A stretch of 64,000 nucleotides of DNA. It comes from Niveispirillum cyanobacteriorum. GTDB taxonomy: Bacteria; Pseudomonadota; Alphaproteobacteria; Azospirillales; Azospirillaceae. The position numbers were made by a program, and so were the translations under genes. The notes beneath the pieces are model-generated. The model did not search any database. It saw only the letters and a list, made by a program, of their open reading frames with translations, and was not told where the DNA came from. The stretch covers positions 1,420,501 through 1,484,500 of the forward strand of contig NZ_CP025611.1 in the NCBI RefSeq assembly GCF_002868735.1, read 5' to 3'. Below are positions 1 through 9,871 of this stretch, piece by piece; the stretch's first letter is position 1, and every line of letters starts with the position of its first letter.

Positions 1-801
1 CAGGGCCATAATCTGATCGCCATCGATCTGCGTGCCGGTCTCGTCCGCCAGGATCAGGCGGTCGGCATCGCCATCAAGCGCGATGCCCAGATCGGCCTTG
101 TGCTCCACCACGGCGGCGCGCATCGCCGCCGGACTGGTCGCCCCGCATTTGTCATTGATGTTGAAGCCATTGGGCTGATTGAACAGGGTCACGACTTCGG
201 CCCCCAGTTCATACAGCACACGCGGTGCCACCTTATAGGCGGCACCATGGGCGCAATCGATGACGATCTTCATGCCATCCAGACGAAGACCACGCGGAAA
301 GCTGCTCTTGACCACTTCTATATAGCGGCCAAAGGCGTCTTCCATGCGCTGTGCCCGGCCCAGGTCGCGCGGGCCGGCCAGATCAGGCGCGAAAGGCAGC
401 GCCATGCGCGCCTCGATCTCCGCCTCGAACTCGTCCGACAATTTGTAGCCATCGGGGCCGAACAGCTTGATGCCATTATCCTGGAACGGATTATGGCTGG
501 CCGAAAGCATGACGCCCAGGTCGGCGCGCATGGACCGGGTCAGCATGGCCACCGCTGGCGTGGGCAGCGGCCCCACCAGGATGACATCCATGCCCATAGA
601 GATGAATCCCGCCGTCAGCGCCGGTTCCAGCATATAGCCCGACAGGCGCGTATCCTTGGCGATCACCACGGTATGGCGATGGTCCCCGCGCCGGAAATGC
701 AATGCGGCGGCCATGGCGGCCTTCAGCGCCGTCTCTGCCGTCATCGGCTCGGTATTGGCGGTACCGCGGATACCGTCGGTGCCGAACAATTTACGCGACA
801 T
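1..801 (-). CDS. glmM: Phosphoglucosamine mutase, 5' part (cut by window edge)
   Basis: GlmM converts glucosamine-6-phosphate to glucosamine-1-phosphate in the cytoplasm, feeding UDP-GlcNAc for peptidoglycan and lipid A. The 267 codons present start [13 protein letters not shown], the family's usual N-terminus. The phosphoserine loop LSASHNP puts the catalytic serine at residue 102, the same number as in E. coli. A metal-binding DGDADR motif lies close to the cut end. The C-terminal phosphate-binding domain is outside the window. The gene follows folP by 60 bases on the same strand, a pairing common in proteobacteria, so the two are probably co-transcribed. Identification is firm. Confidence 0.97.
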   Translation of the reverse strand, partial: MSRKLFGTDGIRGTANTEPMTAETALKAAMAAALHFRRGDHRHTVVIAKDTRLSGYMLEPALTAGFISMGMDVILVGPLPTPAVAMLTRSMRADLGVMLSASHNPFQDNGIKLFGPDGYKLSDEFEAEIEARMALPFAPDLAGPRDLGRAQRMEDAFGRYIEVVKSSFPRGLRLDGMKIVIDCAHGAAYKVAPRVLYELGAEVVTLFNQPNGFNINDKCGATSPAAMRAAVVEHKADLGIALDGDADRLILADETGTQIDGDQIMAL

Positions 802-861
802 GTGTCTGTTCCCAGGAATGCCTGCATAGGGCCGGTGGATCGGAATGTTACGAAACCTATA

Positions 862-1851
862 TCACGCCGATTGCAGGGCCTGCCACACGGCGACCGCCTG
901 CACCGTTGCGGCCACGTCATGCACGCGCAGGATATGCGCCCCCTGTCCCAGCGTATGCAGCGCCGTGGCGATGGAGCCTGCCACCCGGTCCTTCGGCGCC
1001 TCCCCTCTCGACAGGGCCGCGATGAAGCGCTTGCGGCTGACCCCGATCAGGAGAGGGCAGCCCAGCCCATGGAGGGCGGCGGTACGGGCCAGCAGGTCGA
1101 CATTATGGACCACGTCCTTGCCGAATCCGATGCCGGGATCAATGGCGATCCGGTCCCGCGCGATCCCCGCCGCCACCGCCGCGTCGATGCGGGCGGATAG
1201 CCAATCGAACACCTCTGCCGTGACATCACCATAGCGGGGGGCCACCTGCATGGTCTGCGGCTCTCCCTGAATATGCATCAGGACGAGCGGCAGGCCTGTC
1301 GCGGCGGCAACCGAAAGGCTGTCCGGGTCACCGGTCAGGGCCGTGACATCATTGATGATCCTGGCCCCCGCCTCTGCCGCCGCCTTCATCACCGCAGCAT
1401 GGCGGGTATCGATGGAGACGACCGCCCCGTCGTCCGCCAACGCCCGGATGACGGGCACGACCCGTGCGATTTCCACCTCAATCGGTACAGGTTCAGCACC
1501 CGGTCTGGTCGACTCGCCACCGACATCCAGGATGTCCGCCCCCTCCGCCAACAGACGGCAGCCATGGGCGATGGCGGCATCGGCATGGGCATGGTCACCA
1601 CCGTCGGAGAAGCTGTCAGGTGTGACATTCACAATGCCCATGATGACGGGTCGCGACAGATCAAACCCCGCCCAGGGGGCGCGGTCAGCGGTCAGCGGAT
1701 GGTCGGGGGCCAGTGCAGCGGCGGGGACGATGCCGGCTGGCGTCTCGACCAGCGTAAAGGCCAACGGGCCGCCAGCCAGCGGACGGGCCTGACCGGCAGC
1801 AACGGCAGTACGGGCGGCGGGGCCGGAGAGGATGGCGAGGGGGCGGTGCAT
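862..1851 (-). CDS. folP: Dihydropteroate synthase
   Basis: FolP condenses p-aminobenzoate with hydroxymethyl-dihydropterin diphosphate to make dihydropteroate in the folate pathway; sulfonamides target it. The protein is 329 residues. The two signature loops are clear: MGIVNVTPDSFSDGG at about 71-85 and DVGGESTRPG at about 109-118. The TIM barrel normally begins within some 15-20 residues of the first motif, so this start leaves roughly 50 extra N-terminal residues rich in Ala and Pro. That stretch could be a real extension or an over-long start. The gene lies between the ftsH terminator region and glmM. Confidence 0.96.
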   Translation of the reverse strand: MHRPLAILSGPAARTAVAAGQARPLAGGPLAFTLVETPAGIVPAAALAPDHPLTADRAPWAGFDLSRPVIMGIVNVTPDSFSDGGDHAHADAAIAHGCRLLAEGADILDVGGESTRPGAEPVPIEVEIARVVPVIRALADDGAVVSIDTRHAAVMKAAAEAGARIINDVTALTGDPDSLSVAAATGLPLVLMHIQGEPQTMQVAPRYGDVTAEVFDWLSARIDAAVAAGIARDRIAIDPGIGFGKDVVHNVDLLARTAALHGLGCPLLIGVSRKRFIAALSRGEAPKDRVAGSIATALHTLGQGAHILRVHDVAATVQAVAVWQALQSA

Positions 1852-1870
1852 GATGGTTCCGGCGAGGGCC

Positions 1871-1961
1871 GCAGGTCAGGTCGAGCCGAAGGCGAGCCCG
1901 GACAAGACACGTTGTGGTTTGGGAGACGTCAGGGCTCGGCTGCGCCTCGACCTGACCTACG
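1871..1961. repeat. Intergenic palindromic repeat, copy A
   Basis: This 91-base element has outer arms GGTCAGGTCGAG and CTCGACCTGACC and inner arms around GAGCCCGGAC and GTCAGGGCTC. Near-copies occur at 31985-32083 and 43990-44083, each in an intergenic gap. The size and nested inverted structure resemble REP/BIME-type elements. It lies between folP and the ftsH terminator. Confidence 0.8.
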
Positions 1962-1978
1962 ATATATGGGCAAACAAC

Positions 1979-2009
1979 AAACCCCCGACGCTCATCACGC
2001 CGGGGGTTT
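1979..2009 (-). terminator. Intrinsic terminator of ftsH
   Basis: A 9-base stem (AAACCCCCG with CGGGGGTTT) is followed on the minus strand by the T-rich run TTGTTGTTT. It lies 26 bases past the ftsH stop codon and separates ftsH from folP. Confidence 0.8.
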
Positions 2010-2034
2010 GCTCACTCAACCTATAACCGCCCGC

Positions 2035-3966
2035 TTAAATGCCGGGCTGCGGCTCTGGCTCGATCCCGTCCTTGGCCGAGGTGGGGACCGAGGCGCGGCG
2101 ACCACTGGAGGACTTGGGCGGCTCCGGTGCCTGCGGACGCGGGGCCGGCGGGTCGGTGCGCACCACCTGCTCACCGCGCAGGATGGCCTTCACTTCTTCA
2201 CCCGACAGCGTCTCGAACTCCAGCAAAGCCTCAGACACCTTGTGCAAATCGTCCAGACGTTCCGTCAGCAGCTTGCGGGCAAGGCTTTCACCCTGCTCGA
2301 TCAGGCGGCGGATTTCCTCGTCGATCAGCTGCGCGGTGGCTTCCGACACGTTCTGCTGCTGCGCCACTGAATGACCCAGGAAAACCTCCTGCTCATTGGC
2401 GTTGTAGCGCACGCGGCCCAGCTTGTCGGACATGCCATACTCGGCAACCATGGCGCGGGCCCAGCGGGTGGCCTGCTGGATATCGCTGGAGGCGCCCGTG
2501 GTCACATTCTCCTCGCCGAAGATGATTTCTTCGGCCACGCGACCGCCAAACAAAACCGCCAGACGCGATTCCATCTCGCGCTTGGTGTAGTTGGTGCGGT
2601 CGCGTTCCGGCAGGTTCATGGTCACGCCCAGGGCGCGACCACGGGGAATGATCGTGACCTTATGCAGCGGGTCATATTCCGGGACCCACAGCGACACCAG
2701 GGCATGGCCCGCCTCGTGATAGGCGGTCAGCTTCTTTTCCTTCTCCGACATGACCATGGAGCGGCGCTCCGCACCCATCATCACCTTGTCCTTGGCGGCC
2801 TCGAAATCGGCCATACCGACGACGCGCTTGCCGGCGCGTGCTGCCAGCAGGGCCGCCTCGTTCACCAGATTGGCGAGATCAGCACCGGAGAAGCCGGGGG
2901 TACCACGGGCGATCACCTTTGGGTCCACATCGGGGGCCAGCGGCACCTTGCGCATATGGACCTTCACGATCTTCTCGCGGCCCAGCACGTCGGGGTTGGG
3001 TACCACGACCTGACGGTCGAAGCGGCCGGGACGCAGCAGCGCCGGGTCCAGAACGTCGGGGCGGTTGGTGGCGGCGATCAGGATCACGCCCTCATTCGCC
3101 TCAAACCCATCCATCTCGACCAGCAACTGGTTCAGCGTCTGCTCACGCTCATCATTGCCGCCGCCCAGGCCGGCACCGCGATGGCGACCGACAGCGTCGA
3201 TTTCGTCAATGAAGATGATGCAGGGCGCGTTCTTCTTGCCCTGTTCGAACATGTCGCGGACGCGGGATGCACCGACGCCCACGAACATTTCCACGAAGTC
3301 GGAACCGGAGATGGTGAAGAAGGGCACATTGGCCTCACCCGCGACGGCGCGGGCCGTCAGGGTCTTACCCGTACCCGGGGGCCCGACCAGCAGCACGCCC
3401 TTGGGGATCTTGCCGCCCAGACGCTGGAACTTCTGCGGGTCCTTCAGGAAGTCAACGACCTCCTCCAATTCCTGCTTAGCCTCATCAATGCCGGCGACAT
3501 CGTCAAAGGTGACGCGACCCACCTTCTCAGTCAGCAGGCGGGCGCGGGACTTGCCGAAGCCCATGGCCTTGCCGCCGCCGCCCTGCATCTGGCGCATAAA
3601 GAACACCCAGACGCCGATCAGCAGCAGCATCGGGAACCAGGAGAGCAGGATGGACAGGAGTGAGGGACCCGTATCCTCCGCCACGACCGACACGCGCACA
3701 TTCTTGTCAACCAGACGGTCGGCCACGTTGGAGCCGGGCGGGGCCGTCACGGAGAAGCTGCGATTGTCATTGGTGGTGGCGGTGATCTGGTCACCCTTGA
3801 TCGTGACGGACGTCACCGATCCGCGCGACACCTCGGCCAGCAGGTCGCTATAGGCCATGCCGGACTGCGACGAGCGGGTGGAGGAAGTCTGGAACAGATT
3901 GAACAGGGCGATCAGCAGCACCCCGATCACCAGCCACAGCGCCAGATTCTTACCGAAATTATTCAC
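2035..3966 (-). CDS. ftsH: ATP-dependent zinc metalloprotease FtsH
   Basis: FtsH is the membrane-anchored AAA+ protease that extracts and degrades misfolded membrane proteins and short-lived regulators, including LpxC in enterics. The 643-residue protein has a first membrane segment at about 8-26, a periplasmic domain, and a second membrane segment at about 103-124. The AAA module carries Walker A GPPGTGKT (195-202), Walker B IFIDEIDA (251-258) and a second region of homology around [18 protein letters not shown] (301-318). The zinc site HEAGH is at 417-421. The C-terminal tail is Pro-rich. It follows tilS by 55 bases, as in many proteobacteria. Confidence 0.98.
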   Translation of the reverse strand: MNNFGKNLALWLVIGVLLIALFNLFQTSSTRSSQSGMAYSDLLAEVSRGSVTSVTIKGDQITATTNDNRSFSVTAPPGSNVADRLVDKNVRVSVVAEDTGPSLLSILLSWFPMLLLIGVWVFFMRQMQGGGGKAMGFGKSRARLLTEKVGRVTFDDVAGIDEAKQELEEVVDFLKDPQKFQRLGGKIPKGVLLVGPPGTGKTLTARAVAGEANVPFFTISGSDFVEMFVGVGASRVRDMFEQGKKNAPCIIFIDEIDAVGRHRGAGLGGGNDEREQTLNQLLVEMDGFEANEGVILIAATNRPDVLDPALLRPGRFDRQVVVPNPDVLGREKIVKVHMRKVPLAPDVDPKVIARGTPGFSGADLANLVNEAALLAARAGKRVVGMADFEAAKDKVMMGAERRSMVMSEKEKKLTAYHEAGHALVSLWVPEYDPLHKVTIIPRGRALGVTMNLPERDRTNYTKREMESRLAVLFGGRVAEEIIFGEENVTTGASSDIQQATRWARAMVAEYGMSDKLGRVRYNANEQEVFLGHSVAQQQNVSEATAQLIDEEIRRLIEQGESLARKLLTERLDDLHKVSEALLEFETLSGEEVKAILRGEQVVRTDPPAPRPQAPEPPKSSSGRRASVPTSAKDGIEPEPQPGI

Positions 3967-4021
3967 AGCCCTGACCTTTCATCGACCGCACCCCCAGGCG
4001 GGCCTGGGGGAACTCCTCCCA

Positions 4022-5335
4022 TTAGATAATGTCATCTATGGCGGTGACAACAGCGAACCGCGCGGGAACTGCCGGAACCGATACTAATGGCACCATATGA
4101 ACCCCCGGATCGGGGGCGTCAGGGGCCGTCCACGCCATTGGCGGTATGGCCAATGGCCGATCCCCATCCGTGACAACCGGCAGGGTCCAGCGGACCGCCG
4201 CCGGCAGATCGGACCGGGCCAGACTGGGGCTTTGTGCCACGGCCCTGCGCCAAGACGCCTCATCCAGCGCCTGGACGGTGTGCTGCCCAAACCCTTCGGC
4301 AAAAAGGCGGAATCGGCCATCCCAGATCACGGGGGGGCCGCCCCCCTGCAACGTCAAGGGGCCCTGAAGGTTCCTTGCCTCCCGGATCAGACGCCAGCCG
4401 CCGGTGATGGGCGTGAACTGACAGCCGGCCAGCGTGCGGCCCTTGCCCGGCTCTGCACACAGCCCGGCGACCAGATCGGCCACGGCGGCAGGTGCCGGCG
4501 GGTATGGTGCCCCGCCAACGGCGCGCAGCAGGGTTGCGGCCAGACCTTGGGCCATCGGCTTCTCCTGCTGGAACAGCGCATGATCCAGGATCACCCAGCC
4601 TTCCGGCTGAAACCGGGCATAGAGCGCCAGCAGGTGGGCCGTTTCGGCATCTTCCCCGGCCCGGATGGCAGCCGCGGCGGCAACCGCTTGCTTGTCGCCC
4701 TCCCCCACCGACTCCGACAGGCGCAGCCGGGCGCGCGCAAAGGCAGGATTGCGGTTGGACGGATCTTCGACCCAGGTCTGGCCTGCCGCTGCGCATGTTG
4801 CAACCAACCGGTCCTTGGCGACAGGCAGAAGCGGGCGGATCAGGCGCACCCGCTCCATCTCCCGGATGGCGGGCATGCCGGCCAAACCCCGAGGGCCGCT
4901 GGACCGGTCAGCGCGCAGCCGATGGGTTTCCGCCTGATCATCGGCGTGATGGGCCAGGGCCAGATGCAGGATACCGGCATCCGCCGCTGCATCGGCCAGA
5001 AGGCGCAGGCGGGCGTGCCGGGCACCGGCCTGAATGCCCGTCACCGGCTTTGGCCCGTCCCAGGACAGGATGCGGTGGGCGATGCCACGCTGCGCCATCC
5101 AGGCCGCAACCTGCCAGGCCTCGGCCCGGCTCTCGGGGCGCAGCCCATGGTCGACAGTGAGGGTCAGCAGTGTCCCTCCCCGTTCAGCTACCCAACGGGC
5201 AAGCAAAAGGGCAAGTGCCATGCTGTCGGCACCGCCGGAAACACCAGCCGCGATATAAGGGGCCGACTCGAACGGCCCCAAAGCCTGCATCAATCGATCG
5301 AATTCGACCGGTCCGATGGGAGCACTCACTTGCAC
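4022..5335 (-). CDS. tilS: tRNA(Ile)-lysidine synthetase
   Basis: TilS attaches lysine to cytidine 34 of the CAU-anticodon tRNA-Ile, so that it reads AUA as isoleucine. The 437-residue protein has the PP-loop ATP pyrophosphatase motif SGGADS at 33-38, the VDHGLR motif about 30 residues later, and the HHADDQAET motif typical of TilS. The C-terminal half is divergent, which is normal for the family. Its start overlaps the end of cpoB by 10 bases, implying translational coupling. The tilS-ftsH order is conserved widely. Confidence 0.96.
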   Translation of the reverse strand: MQVSAPIGPVEFDRLMQALGPFESAPYIAAGVSGGADSMALALLLARWVAERGGTLLTLTVDHGLRPESRAEAWQVAAWMAQRGIAHRILSWDGPKPVTGIQAGARHARLRLLADAAADAGILHLALAHHADDQAETHRLRADRSSGPRGLAGMPAIREMERVRLIRPLLPVAKDRLVATCAAAGQTWVEDPSNRNPAFARARLRLSESVGEGDKQAVAAAAAIRAGEDAETAHLLALYARFQPEGWVILDHALFQQEKPMAQGLAATLLRAVGGAPYPPAPAAVADLVAGLCAEPGKGRTLAGCQFTPITGGWRLIREARNLQGPLTLQGGGPPVIWDGRFRLFAEGFGQHTVQALDEASWRRAVAQSPSLARSDLPAAVRWTLPVVTDGDRPLAIPPMAWTAPDAPDPGVHMVPLVSVPAVPARFAVVTAIDDII

Positions 5336-6276
5336 TTCAGACGGTTCTTCTCCGCCTCGGCCCGGCGCAGGATGGTCTGCGGTGCGGTGGTCTTGTAGGC
5401 CCGGTTGAGTTCCGTCAGCGCGGCACAGGCATCCTCATTGGCTTTCATGGCCGAGAGTGACAAGGACAGCTTTAGCAGACTGTCGGGTGCCTTGGTGCTC
5501 TTGGGATATTTCTGATAGCCCTCGGCGAAGGCGACAGCCGCTTCCTTATACTTCCCGCGCACATAGAAGGATTCGCCCAGCCAATACTGGGCATTGCTGG
5601 CCAGCGGGCTGGCGCTGTTGGCCTCGATGAAGCGGGTGAAGGCCAACTCCGCCTTGTCATACTCGGCCTGACGCAGCAGGTTGAAGGCGAAGTCGTACTG
5701 TTCCTGCGCCGACCCGTTGGGCAGATTGAACCCGCCCGCCGTCGGTGCGGCGTTGCTGTTGGCGGCGGCCGGCTTGCCCGTTGGGTGGGCGGCGGGCGCT
5801 GCTGGTTCTGCGGCAGGAGCAGCTTCGCCCGCCGACGGTGCGGCACCGGCGCTCAAGCCACCACCCTGCCCCTGCTCCAGGCGGCTCAAGCGGAATTCAA
5901 TATCCTGCTGCATCTTGGCCAACTGCTCGCGCAGTTGCGCCACCTGGAAGCCCGCCTCCTCATACCGGCCCGTCAGGGTCTGCATCTCCGATTCCAGGCG
6001 CTGCAACCGCACCTCAAAGTCGGCAGCGACATTGCCGGTCATGGCCGGGGCGGCACCGCCGGTAGCCGGTGGACGGGCACCACCGCGGTAAACCTCACGG
6101 CTCAAGGTCTGCAGCTCATTCTCCAGCCGTTGCAGCCGGTTCGCCATATCCCGCGTGTCGGATTGGCCCGAAGCCGGCAGGGTGCCCAGCACCGCTGCAA
6201 CAGCGATGGCGGCCAGCGTCAGGCGGCGGCGGGGATACGGGTTCGGGGAACGCAGGTGTCGGATCATCGGGACCAA
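5326..6276 (-). CDS. cpoB: Cell division coordinator CpoB (YbgF)
   Basis: CpoB is a periplasmic TolA-binding protein that coordinates Tol-Pal with peptidoglycan synthesis at the septum. The 316-residue product has a twin-positive N-terminus (YPRRRLTLAAIAVAAVLG) serving as a signal peptide. Two coiled-coil stretches follow (about 45-60 and 85-135), then an Ala/Pro linker, then TPR repeats from about 190 to 305, including the family sequence EQYDFAFNLL. MIRHL at codon 4 is an alternative start. It is the last gene of the tol-pal block and runs into tilS by overlap. Confidence 0.94.
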   Translation of the reverse strand: MVPMIRHLRSPNPYPRRRLTLAAIAVAAVLGTLPASGQSDTRDMANRLQRLENELQTLSREVYRGGARPPATGGAAPAMTGNVAADFEVRLQRLESEMQTLTGRYEEAGFQVAQLREQLAKMQQDIEFRLSRLEQGQGGGLSAGAAPSAGEAAPAAEPAAPAAHPTGKPAAANSNAAPTAGGFNLPNGSAQEQYDFAFNLLRQAEYDKAELAFTRFIEANSASPLASNAQYWLGESFYVRGKYKEAAVAFAEGYQKYPKSTKAPDSLLKLSLSLSAMKANEDACAALTELNRAYKTTAPQTILRRAEAEKNRLKCK

Positions 6277-6367
6277 CGGTTGGCGAGGATTGCGATGGGC
6301 GCGACCCTACCGCGAAGGCCCGCACGGCGAAAGTGTCCACAGGCGGTAAGGCAGTAATAAGGCGTGC

Positions 6368-6405
6368 AAAAAGAAAACGCCGCCCAGTTTCCCGGACGGC
6401 GCTTC
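6368..6405 (-). terminator. Intrinsic terminator of pal
   Basis: On the minus strand the stem AAGCGCCG...CGGCGTT is followed by TTTTCTTTTT. It lies about 40 bases past the pal stop codon, so cpoB may rely on readthrough or on its own promoter. Confidence 0.75.
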
Positions 6406-6443
6406 CTTCAGGCTGTCGCCTTGACCTTTGCGGTCGTGCCGGA

Positions 6444-6941
6444 TCAGTTGATCACGGTCACGCCACGGCGGTTCTGCGTCCAGGCAGCTTCGTTGGAACC
6501 AACGACCTGCGGACGCTCCTTGCCGTAGGAGATGGTCTGAACGCGAGCGGCTTCGACGCCCATGGCGGTCAGGTAGTTCTTGACCGAATTGGCGCGGCGC
6601 TCACCCAGAGCCAGGTTGTATTCGCGGGTGCCGCGCTCGTCAGCATGACCTTCGATGGTGATGGTCACGGACTTGTAGGTCTTCAGCCAGTTGGCCTGAC
6701 GATCCAGGGTAGCGGTCGCTTCCGGGGTCAGGTCGAACTTGTCGAAACCGAAGAACACGCGGTCGCCGACATTGACGATGAAGTCTTCAGCCGAACCCGG
6801 GACCGGGCCCGAGGGCTTGGCCGGAGCGGCCGGAGCAGCGACGGTGCCGCCGGTGGTGGCCTGAGCCGTCTGTTCCGGCTTGGAGGAGCAGGCAGTGGCC
6901 AGAACGGCAACTGCGACGAGGCTGAGCATCTTGAAGCGCAT
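6444..6941 (-). CDS. pal: Peptidoglycan-associated lipoprotein Pal
   Basis: Pal is the outer-membrane lipoprotein that binds peptidoglycan and recycles through TolB and TolA during constriction. The 165-residue precursor has a lipobox LATAC with the lipidated cysteine at residue 18. A short Ala/Pro linker leads to an OmpA-like domain. That domain contains EGHADERGTREYNLALGERR, the peptidoglycan-binding signature. Length and architecture are standard. It is separated from tolB by 154 bases, which leaves room for its own promoter. Confidence 0.98.
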   Translation of the reverse strand: MRFKMLSLVAVAVLATACSSKPEQTAQATTGGTVAAPAAPAKPSGPVPGSAEDFIVNVGDRVFFGFDKFDLTPEATATLDRQANWLKTYKSVTITIEGHADERGTREYNLALGERRANSVKNYLTAMGVEAARVQTISYGKERPQVVGSNEAAWTQNRRGVTVIN

Positions 6942-7095
6942 TTGAGAGACCCCCTAGGTGGAAATCGAGTTAAGGATTAAGTGCGTGTTTGCCCCACGGA
7001 ACCGCGTAAACCACAGCCAGACGCCGCATTGAAGCGATCTTCAGGCCCGGCGGATTTGAGCGCTGTTCTTGCGATGCGAAAATAGGGTGACGCAC

Positions 7096-8460
7096 TCACG
7101 GAATCAAGGGCGACCATGCAGGGTCCGAAGCATCGGTGGGCGTTAAGACCTGCCGTTCATTAAACCCTGTCAAGTCGATTGAGTATAGCTTGGCTTGGCG
7201 CTGTTTGCCTCCCTGTCCAGAAGGCCGTTCCTTGAAGAACATTAGCACTCGGCCATTTGGGGCCCAGGTAGGCCCTTCGACATGGTAGGCCTCTGTCAGA
7301 AGTCGCTCACCCGTACCATCCGGCCGAATGACGCCGATATAGAACTTATCCCCCGCAAGTCGGGTGAAGGCGATGAGATCGCCACGGGGTGACCAGACGG
7401 GAGTGCCGTAACGGCCCTGGCCGAAAGTAATGCGCTTCACATCACTGCCATCGGCATTCATCGTATACAGCTGCTGCGTACCGCCACGGTCGCTTTCGAA
7501 CACGACTTTACTGCCATCCGGTGCAAAAGACGGCGAGGTGTCGATACCGGGATGATTGGTCAACTGCGTCTGGCGGCGGGTGCGCAGGTCCAAGGTATAG
7601 ATGTCGGAGTTGCCGGACGTGGCCAACGACATAATCACCTTATTACCATCGGGTGAGAAACGCGGCGCGAAAGTCATGCCCGGGAAATCACCCAGCACCT
7701 CCTGGCGACCTGTATCAATATTGAACAGATACACCCGAGGCCTGTTGTTGAAGTAGCTCAGATATGTGATTTCCTGGGTACTGGGCGAGAAGCGCGGGGT
7801 CAGAACCAGGGTACGGCCATCGGTCAGGAAACGGTGGTTCTCACCATCCTGGTCCATGATCGCCAGACGTTTGACGCGCTGCAACGCAGGGCCTGACTCG
7901 GCGATGTAGACGATGCGGGTATCGAAGTAGCCTTCCTCACCCGTGACGCGCTTGTAGATCGCATCCGAAATGATGTGAGCGACTCGCCGCCAGCCATCGG
8001 CCTGAACGGTATAGGCCAGACCGGTGACCTGCTGGCCCGCCGTCACGTCGAACAGCCGGAACTCGATCCGGGTGCGACCATCGGGCGACTGGCTGACGGT
8101 ACCCGTCACCAAGCCCTGGGCCTGGATCAGGCGCCAGTCGGCGAAGCGCACACCCACCTTCAGACTGTCGGGCGTCTGCACGAACTTGGCCGGCTCCAGC
8201 GGGCGAAACAGACCAGACCGCTCCAGATTTGCGGAGATCACGCCGGCAATGTTCTGCCCGATCTGGGTGGCATTCGGGTTGTCACCGGCGAAATTGGTAA
8301 TGGCGATGGGAATCGGCTGCGGATTGCCTGACGTGATGTCGATCTCAAGTTCGGCGCGGGCGGGAGCGGCGAAGCCGGCGGCCAGCACCATCGCCACCAA
8401 GGCGAGAAAGCGGCCGACGACCCGCCAGCCGCCCGTGGAGAAAAGAGCGTTGGCTTGCAT
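7096..8460 (-). CDS. tolB: Tol-Pal system protein TolB
   Basis: TolB is the periplasmic beta-propeller that binds Pal and is released by TolA. The 454-residue precursor has a signal peptide ending near AAPARA (residues about 30-36). The mature N-terminus starts ELEIDITSG, the TolA-binding segment. An N-terminal alpha/beta domain runs to about 165. The propeller blades then repeat the pattern [15 protein letters not shown] (for example [25 protein letters not shown]). The start codon overlaps the tolA stop by one base. Confidence 0.98.
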   Translation of the reverse strand: MQANALFSTGGWRVVGRFLALVAMVLAAGFAAPARAELEIDITSGNPQPIPIAITNFAGDNPNATQIGQNIAGVISANLERSGLFRPLEPAKFVQTPDSLKVGVRFADWRLIQAQGLVTGTVSQSPDGRTRIEFRLFDVTAGQQVTGLAYTVQADGWRRVAHIISDAIYKRVTGEEGYFDTRIVYIAESGPALQRVKRLAIMDQDGENHRFLTDGRTLVLTPRFSPSTQEITYLSYFNNRPRVYLFNIDTGRQEVLGDFPGMTFAPRFSPDGNKVIMSLATSGNSDIYTLDLRTRRQTQLTNHPGIDTSPSFAPDGSKVVFESDRGGTQQLYTMNADGSDVKRITFGQGRYGTPVWSPRGDLIAFTRLAGDKFYIGVIRPDGTGERLLTEAYHVEGPTWAPNGRVLMFFKERPSGQGGKQRQAKLYSIDLTGFNERQVLTPTDASDPAWSPLIP

Positions 8461-9383
8461 CAGAACATATCCTTCGGGCTGAACTTCATCAGGATGGACC
8501 CTTTGTCCCCGTACTTGTCGCGCGGGATGTTCAACGTATTACATCCAGGCAAAAGCGGCGCCCGTAAGGCGGATTCCACAAAAGCCCGGAAATGCGGGTC
8601 GGTATTGGGATTACCCGTGCCCGAGACATACTGCACATTTGTGACGCGCAGGTTGCTGTCAAACAAGACCCGGATTTCCGCCTGCATGTTTTCCACGCCC
8701 TTTGCCCCCACCGGCACGTTCCAGCAGTTGCGGATCTGACGGCGCAGCGCATCCTCCTCGCTGATGCTCAAGCGCTCCCCTGTCTTAGCGGCCAGCGGCT
8801 GCGGCGGTTCGGACGAGGTTTCCTTGGGCGGCTCCTTGGAAGGCGGGCTGTCGGTCTTCAGCTTGGCAACGTTCTTCAGAACGCTGTCCAGCGTCTTTTC
8901 CGGCGGCTTGGGCTTCGGCTCCTCTTTCTTGGGCTTGGGCTCTTCCTTCTTCGGCTCCGGCGGCTTCGGCTTGGGTTCCTCCTTCTTGGGAGGTTCCGGC
9001 TTCGGCTCTTCCTTCTTCGGCGGCTCGGGCTTGGGTTCCGGCTTCGGCTCAGGCTTGGGTTCCGGTTCCGGCGGCTTCTCGGCCACCTGCTTGGGCGGCT
9101 CCGGCACCTTCACTTCCGGCGGCGGTGGCGGGGTTTCCTTGGCCTGCTGCGGCGGTGGGGGCGGTTCCGGCTTTGGCGGCGTCGGTTTGGGCGGCGGGGG
9201 CAGTGGCTTGGGGTTCGGCTCCGCCAGCTTGGCGATGGTCATGGGGCCGACCTCGACCACTTCGACCGGCACCTCCTGAAGCTGGATCACCTCCCGCTTC
9301 TTGATCAGGTGCGGCAGGCCGATCAGCGCCAGAATGATCAGCGCCAGGTGCAGGATGCCGGAAAGGATCAGGGTGGTCCGCAT
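8460..9383 (-). CDS. tolA: Cell envelope protein TolA
   Basis: TolA spans the periplasm and transmits force from TolQR to TolB-Pal. The 307-residue product has one N-terminal membrane helix (about 5-24). The linker at about 56-165 is extremely Pro/Lys/Glu-rich, built from repeats such as [10 protein letters not shown] and KKEEPKP, and replaces the long Ala/Lys helix of enteric TolA. The C-terminal TonB-like domain (about 205-305) starts near [18 protein letters not shown] and is the conserved part. The repeats make this stretch prone to copy-number change. Confidence 0.93.
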   Translation of the reverse strand: MRTTLILSGILHLALIILALIGLPHLIKKREVIQLQEVPVEVVEVGPMTIAKLAEPNPKPLPPPPKPTPPKPEPPPPPQQAKETPPPPPEVKVPEPPKQVAEKPPEPEPKPEPKPEPKPEPPKKEEPKPEPPKKEEPKPKPPEPKKEEPKPKKEEPKPKPPEKTLDSVLKNVAKLKTDSPPSKEPPKETSSEPPQPLAAKTGERLSISEEDALRRQIRNCWNVPVGAKGVENMQAEIRVLFDSNLRVTNVQYVSGTGNPNTDPHFRAFVESALRAPLLPGCNTLNIPRDKYGDKGSILMKFSPKDMF

Positions 9384-9402
9384 GATGCGTTGATTTCCAC
9401 CC

Positions 9403-9870
9403 TTACCGTGCGCCGCGACCGTCGGATTCGATGACCAGCTTGGCCTCCGACAGGCCGGCGCGGCGCGCCTCGCTCAACACATCGACGATGCTGGCATATG
9501 TGGCCTCGCGGTCGCCACGCACCAGCACCTTGCGATCCGGCGTCTGCTCCGCGACGATGGCCAGACGTGGGGCCAGTTCGGCCAGGGCAAACATCTCATT
9601 ATCAAAGACCTTCTTGTCCTTGAACGAGATGCGGCCATCCGCCGTGACGGTGACCCAAAGCGGGTCTTCTTCCGATTTCAGCGCCTGGGCCGCCCCCTTG
9701 GGCAGATTGACGGGGATACCGGCGGTCAGCAGCGGTGCCGCCACCATGAACACGATCAGCAGCACCAGCATAACGTCCACGAAGGGCGTCACATTGATGT
9801 CCGACATGGCGGCGCGGCGACCACGTCGCCGCCCGCGACCGGACTGCTTGCCAGGAAGGCTCGCCCCCAT
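9403..9870 (-). CDS. tolR: Tol-Pal proton channel subunit TolR
   Basis: TolR is the ExbD-like partner of TolQ in the proton-driven motor. The 155-residue protein opens with a basic stretch (RGRRRGRRAAMSDINVTPFVDVMLVLLIVFMV). The DINVTPFVDVMLVLLIVF signature contains the proton-handling aspartate at the start of the single membrane helix. The periplasmic domain ends in the VLVRGDREATYASIVDVL motif. It starts 1 base after tolQ ends. Confidence 0.97.
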   Translation of the reverse strand: MGASLPGKQSGRGRRRGRRAAMSDINVTPFVDVMLVLLIVFMVAAPLLTAGIPVNLPKGAAQALKSEEDPLWVTVTADGRISFKDKKVFDNEMFALAELAPRLAIVAEQTPDRKVLVRGDREATYASIVDVLSEARRAGLSEAKLVIESDGRGAR

Positions 9871-9871
9871 T

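Noticed and set aside
2371-3663. 430-codon open frame antisense to ftsH
   Set aside because: It mirrors the ftsH AAA domain; no independent start signal or domain.
4097-5398. 433-codon open frame antisense to tilS
   Set aside because: It lies almost entirely opposite tilS and has shadow composition (Gly/Arg/Gln-rich).
8890-9215. Repetitive DNA in tolA as a satellite or CRISPR-like array
   Set aside because: The repeats encode the Pro/Lys/Glu linker of TolA in frame and vary in unit length; no constant repeat-spacer pattern.
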